NCBI GenBank assembly: GCA_003694355.1
Contig: RFKI01000034.1
Span: 1 to 6,265 of the forward strand
Source of the DNA: Bdellovibrio sp.
GTDB taxonomy: Bacteria; Bdellovibrionota; Bdellovibrionia; Bdellovibrionales; UBA1609
DNA length: 6,265 nucleotides
Direction: 5' to 3'
The position numbers and the translations under genes were made by a program. The first letter of the stretch is position 1. Every line of letters starts with the position of its first letter. Shown here in pieces: positions 5,251 through 6,265 of this stretch. A model generated the notes under the pieces. That model made no database searches, was not told the DNA's origin, and worked only from the letters and a program-made list of their open reading frames with translations.

Positions 5251-6265
5251 ACGTCCTTCCTTTCTCCCATAAGGGATTTTGAGTAATAGTAAATGGCTTC
5301 CGCCGTTAAACTTCTCATTCTTTCACAAAATAAAAGGTCTTTTTTATGTTTGTTTTTTTGAGTTGTGCGGTTTACGAACATGCAGCCTCCTCCGCAAAGG
5401 TGACGAGCCCAGCAACTATGGCATTCATGCAAATCAATAAGGTTTTTTGAGTAAGAATGTGTGTTCCATAGGGTGCTTTCTGAAGCATTGAGTTTTTCTG
5501 TAGGCGAGTCCATAAACCAGTTACAAGAATAGATATCTCCTCTGGTGTCCATTTGTAGAAGACTTTTTCCAGCTCCACAGTAGTTATAAGTTCGAGTTCC
5601 ACTTTCTATAAGAGCCAGAGGTTTGTGAAATTGAGTGATGCGTATCAGTTCCTTAAGGCCCCCTTGCTTGTAGGCCTCCGCAGCCACCTTTTTCATTTCC
5701 TGAATATAAAGAGGGGAGTATTTCTCATCTTCATCATTGGCGGCATAGTTAAGATTTATAAGATCAAAGGGGAACTCTCTTAAATAGAGATAAGCGTCCA
5801 GTGCTTTGATGTTGTGTTTGCCGAGAACACTGTTCACCTTGGTACTTCTTAGTTGATCTTTATATTTAAAAAGATATTGGAGACCCTTGAGTGTGGCTTC
5901 AGCTGAGCTTTTGCCCTTCTTTTTCATGGGGCGCACTTGATCCTGAATTTCAGGACGCGCGTCCAGACTGACAGTTACGGAAAAATGGTGTTTTGCAAAG
6001 AATTGCGCAATGTCTTCGGTAATTAAAGTGCCATTGGTGACGATGCTCCAGTGCAGGGTGATGTGTCGTCCCGCCACAATTAACAGCGCATAACGAACAA
6101 GGTCTTTTATGACTTGAGGGTAAAGGAGGGGTTCACCTCCAAGGAAGCGCACTTCCATTTGAGAGCCATCAGGGAGGGGCCATAACACTTTTTGAAGAAA
6201 AGAATAGGCTTTGCTGAGATCAAGCTTGGGGGTTTGAGCCCCATAAGTGCCGTCTCCTCCGGCTC
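5247..6265 (-). CDS. Radical SAM/SPASM-domain peptide or protein maturase (N-terminus beyond the right edge)
   Basis: The C-terminal 338 residues of a radical SAM enzyme are visible; the frame is open to the edge. The first visible residues, AGGDGTYGAQ, resemble the stretch just after the CxxxCxxC iron-sulfur motif in peptide-modifying radical SAM proteins, so that motif should lie immediately outside the window. Within the core are GGEP (visible residues 42-45), which contacts S-adenosylmethionine, and SLDARPEIQDQVRP (99-112). The C-terminal SPASM domain is complete: C229-x12-G-x4-C247, then C281-x2-C284-x5-C290-x3-C294, then C313, the seven-cysteine pattern that binds auxiliary [4Fe-4S] clusters. 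Enzymes of this class modify peptides or proteins (sactipeptide, ranthipeptide and mycofactocin maturases, sulfatase-activating enzymes). No sulfatase gene is visible here. The gene overlaps the small downstream ORF by four bases, making that ORF a candidate partner. A GTG at 6186-6188 is internal, not the start. Confidence 0.9.
   Translation of the reverse strand, partial: AGGDGTYGAQTPKLDLSKAYSFLQKVLWPLPDGSQMEVRFLGGEPLLYPQVIKDLVRYALLIVAGRHITLHWSIVTNGTLITEDIAQFFAKHHFSVTVSLDARPEIQDQVRPMKKKGKSSAEATLKGLQYLFKYKDQLRSTKVNSVLGKHNIKALDAYLYLREFPFDLINLNYAANDEDEKYSPLYIQEMKKVAAEAYKQGGLKELIRITQFHKPLALIESGTRTYNYCGAGKSLLQMDTRGDIYSCNWFMDSPTEKLNASESTLWNTHSYSKNLIDLHECHSCWARHLCGGGCMFVNRTTQKNKHKKDLLFCERMRSLTAEAIYYYSKSLMGERKDV

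Noticed and set aside
5372..5602. 76-codon minus-strand ORF in a second frame
   Set aside because: It is a shadow of the SPASM domain, whose cysteine motifs lie in the other frame.

Overview
The window reads as part of a moderately AT-rich, Gram-negative-type bacterial chromosome. All six credible genes lie on the minus strand, tightly packed. The isoleucyl-tRNA synthetase N-terminus, the CHASE2 histidine kinase and the NtrC-type sigma-54 activator together suggest a delta-proteobacteria-like lineage, perhaps Bdellovibrionota. That placement is inference from protein style only; no 16S or other marker gene is present.

In transcription order (high to low coordinates) the layout is: a radical SAM/SPASM protein whose N-terminus runs off the right edge (5247-6265); a 40-codon small ORF that overlaps it by ATGA and has a strong Shine-Dalgarno (5128-5250); a CHASE2-type membrane histidine kinase starting at TTG (3246-5111); a REC-AAA+-Fis response regulator one base later (1772-3244); an unrecognised 189-residue protein (1135-1704); and ileS, whose first 356 codons are present (1-1068) behind its own probable sigma-70-type promoter. 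No gene-free stretch exceeds about 70 bases, and I see no convincing intrinsic terminator, tRNA, rRNA, mobile element or CRISPR array.

The kinase and regulator form a clear two-component pair. The kinase senses something outside the cytoplasm through CHASE2 and should phosphorylate Asp53 of the regulator, which then activates sigma-54 promoters. The upstream radical SAM enzyme has a complete seven-cysteine SPASM domain, as in peptide and protein maturases. The small ORF coupled to it is the most interesting item. It may be a substrate (RiPP-like precursor), a small accessory protein, or the broken N-terminus of the kinase, because loss of one A from an A7 run would fuse it in frame to the kinase. 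Two sizeable inverted repeats bracket the kinase start: a 10-bp perfect stem inside the small ORF, and a 16-bp stem with one bulge inside kinase codons 9-21. This suggests RNA-level control at that junction.
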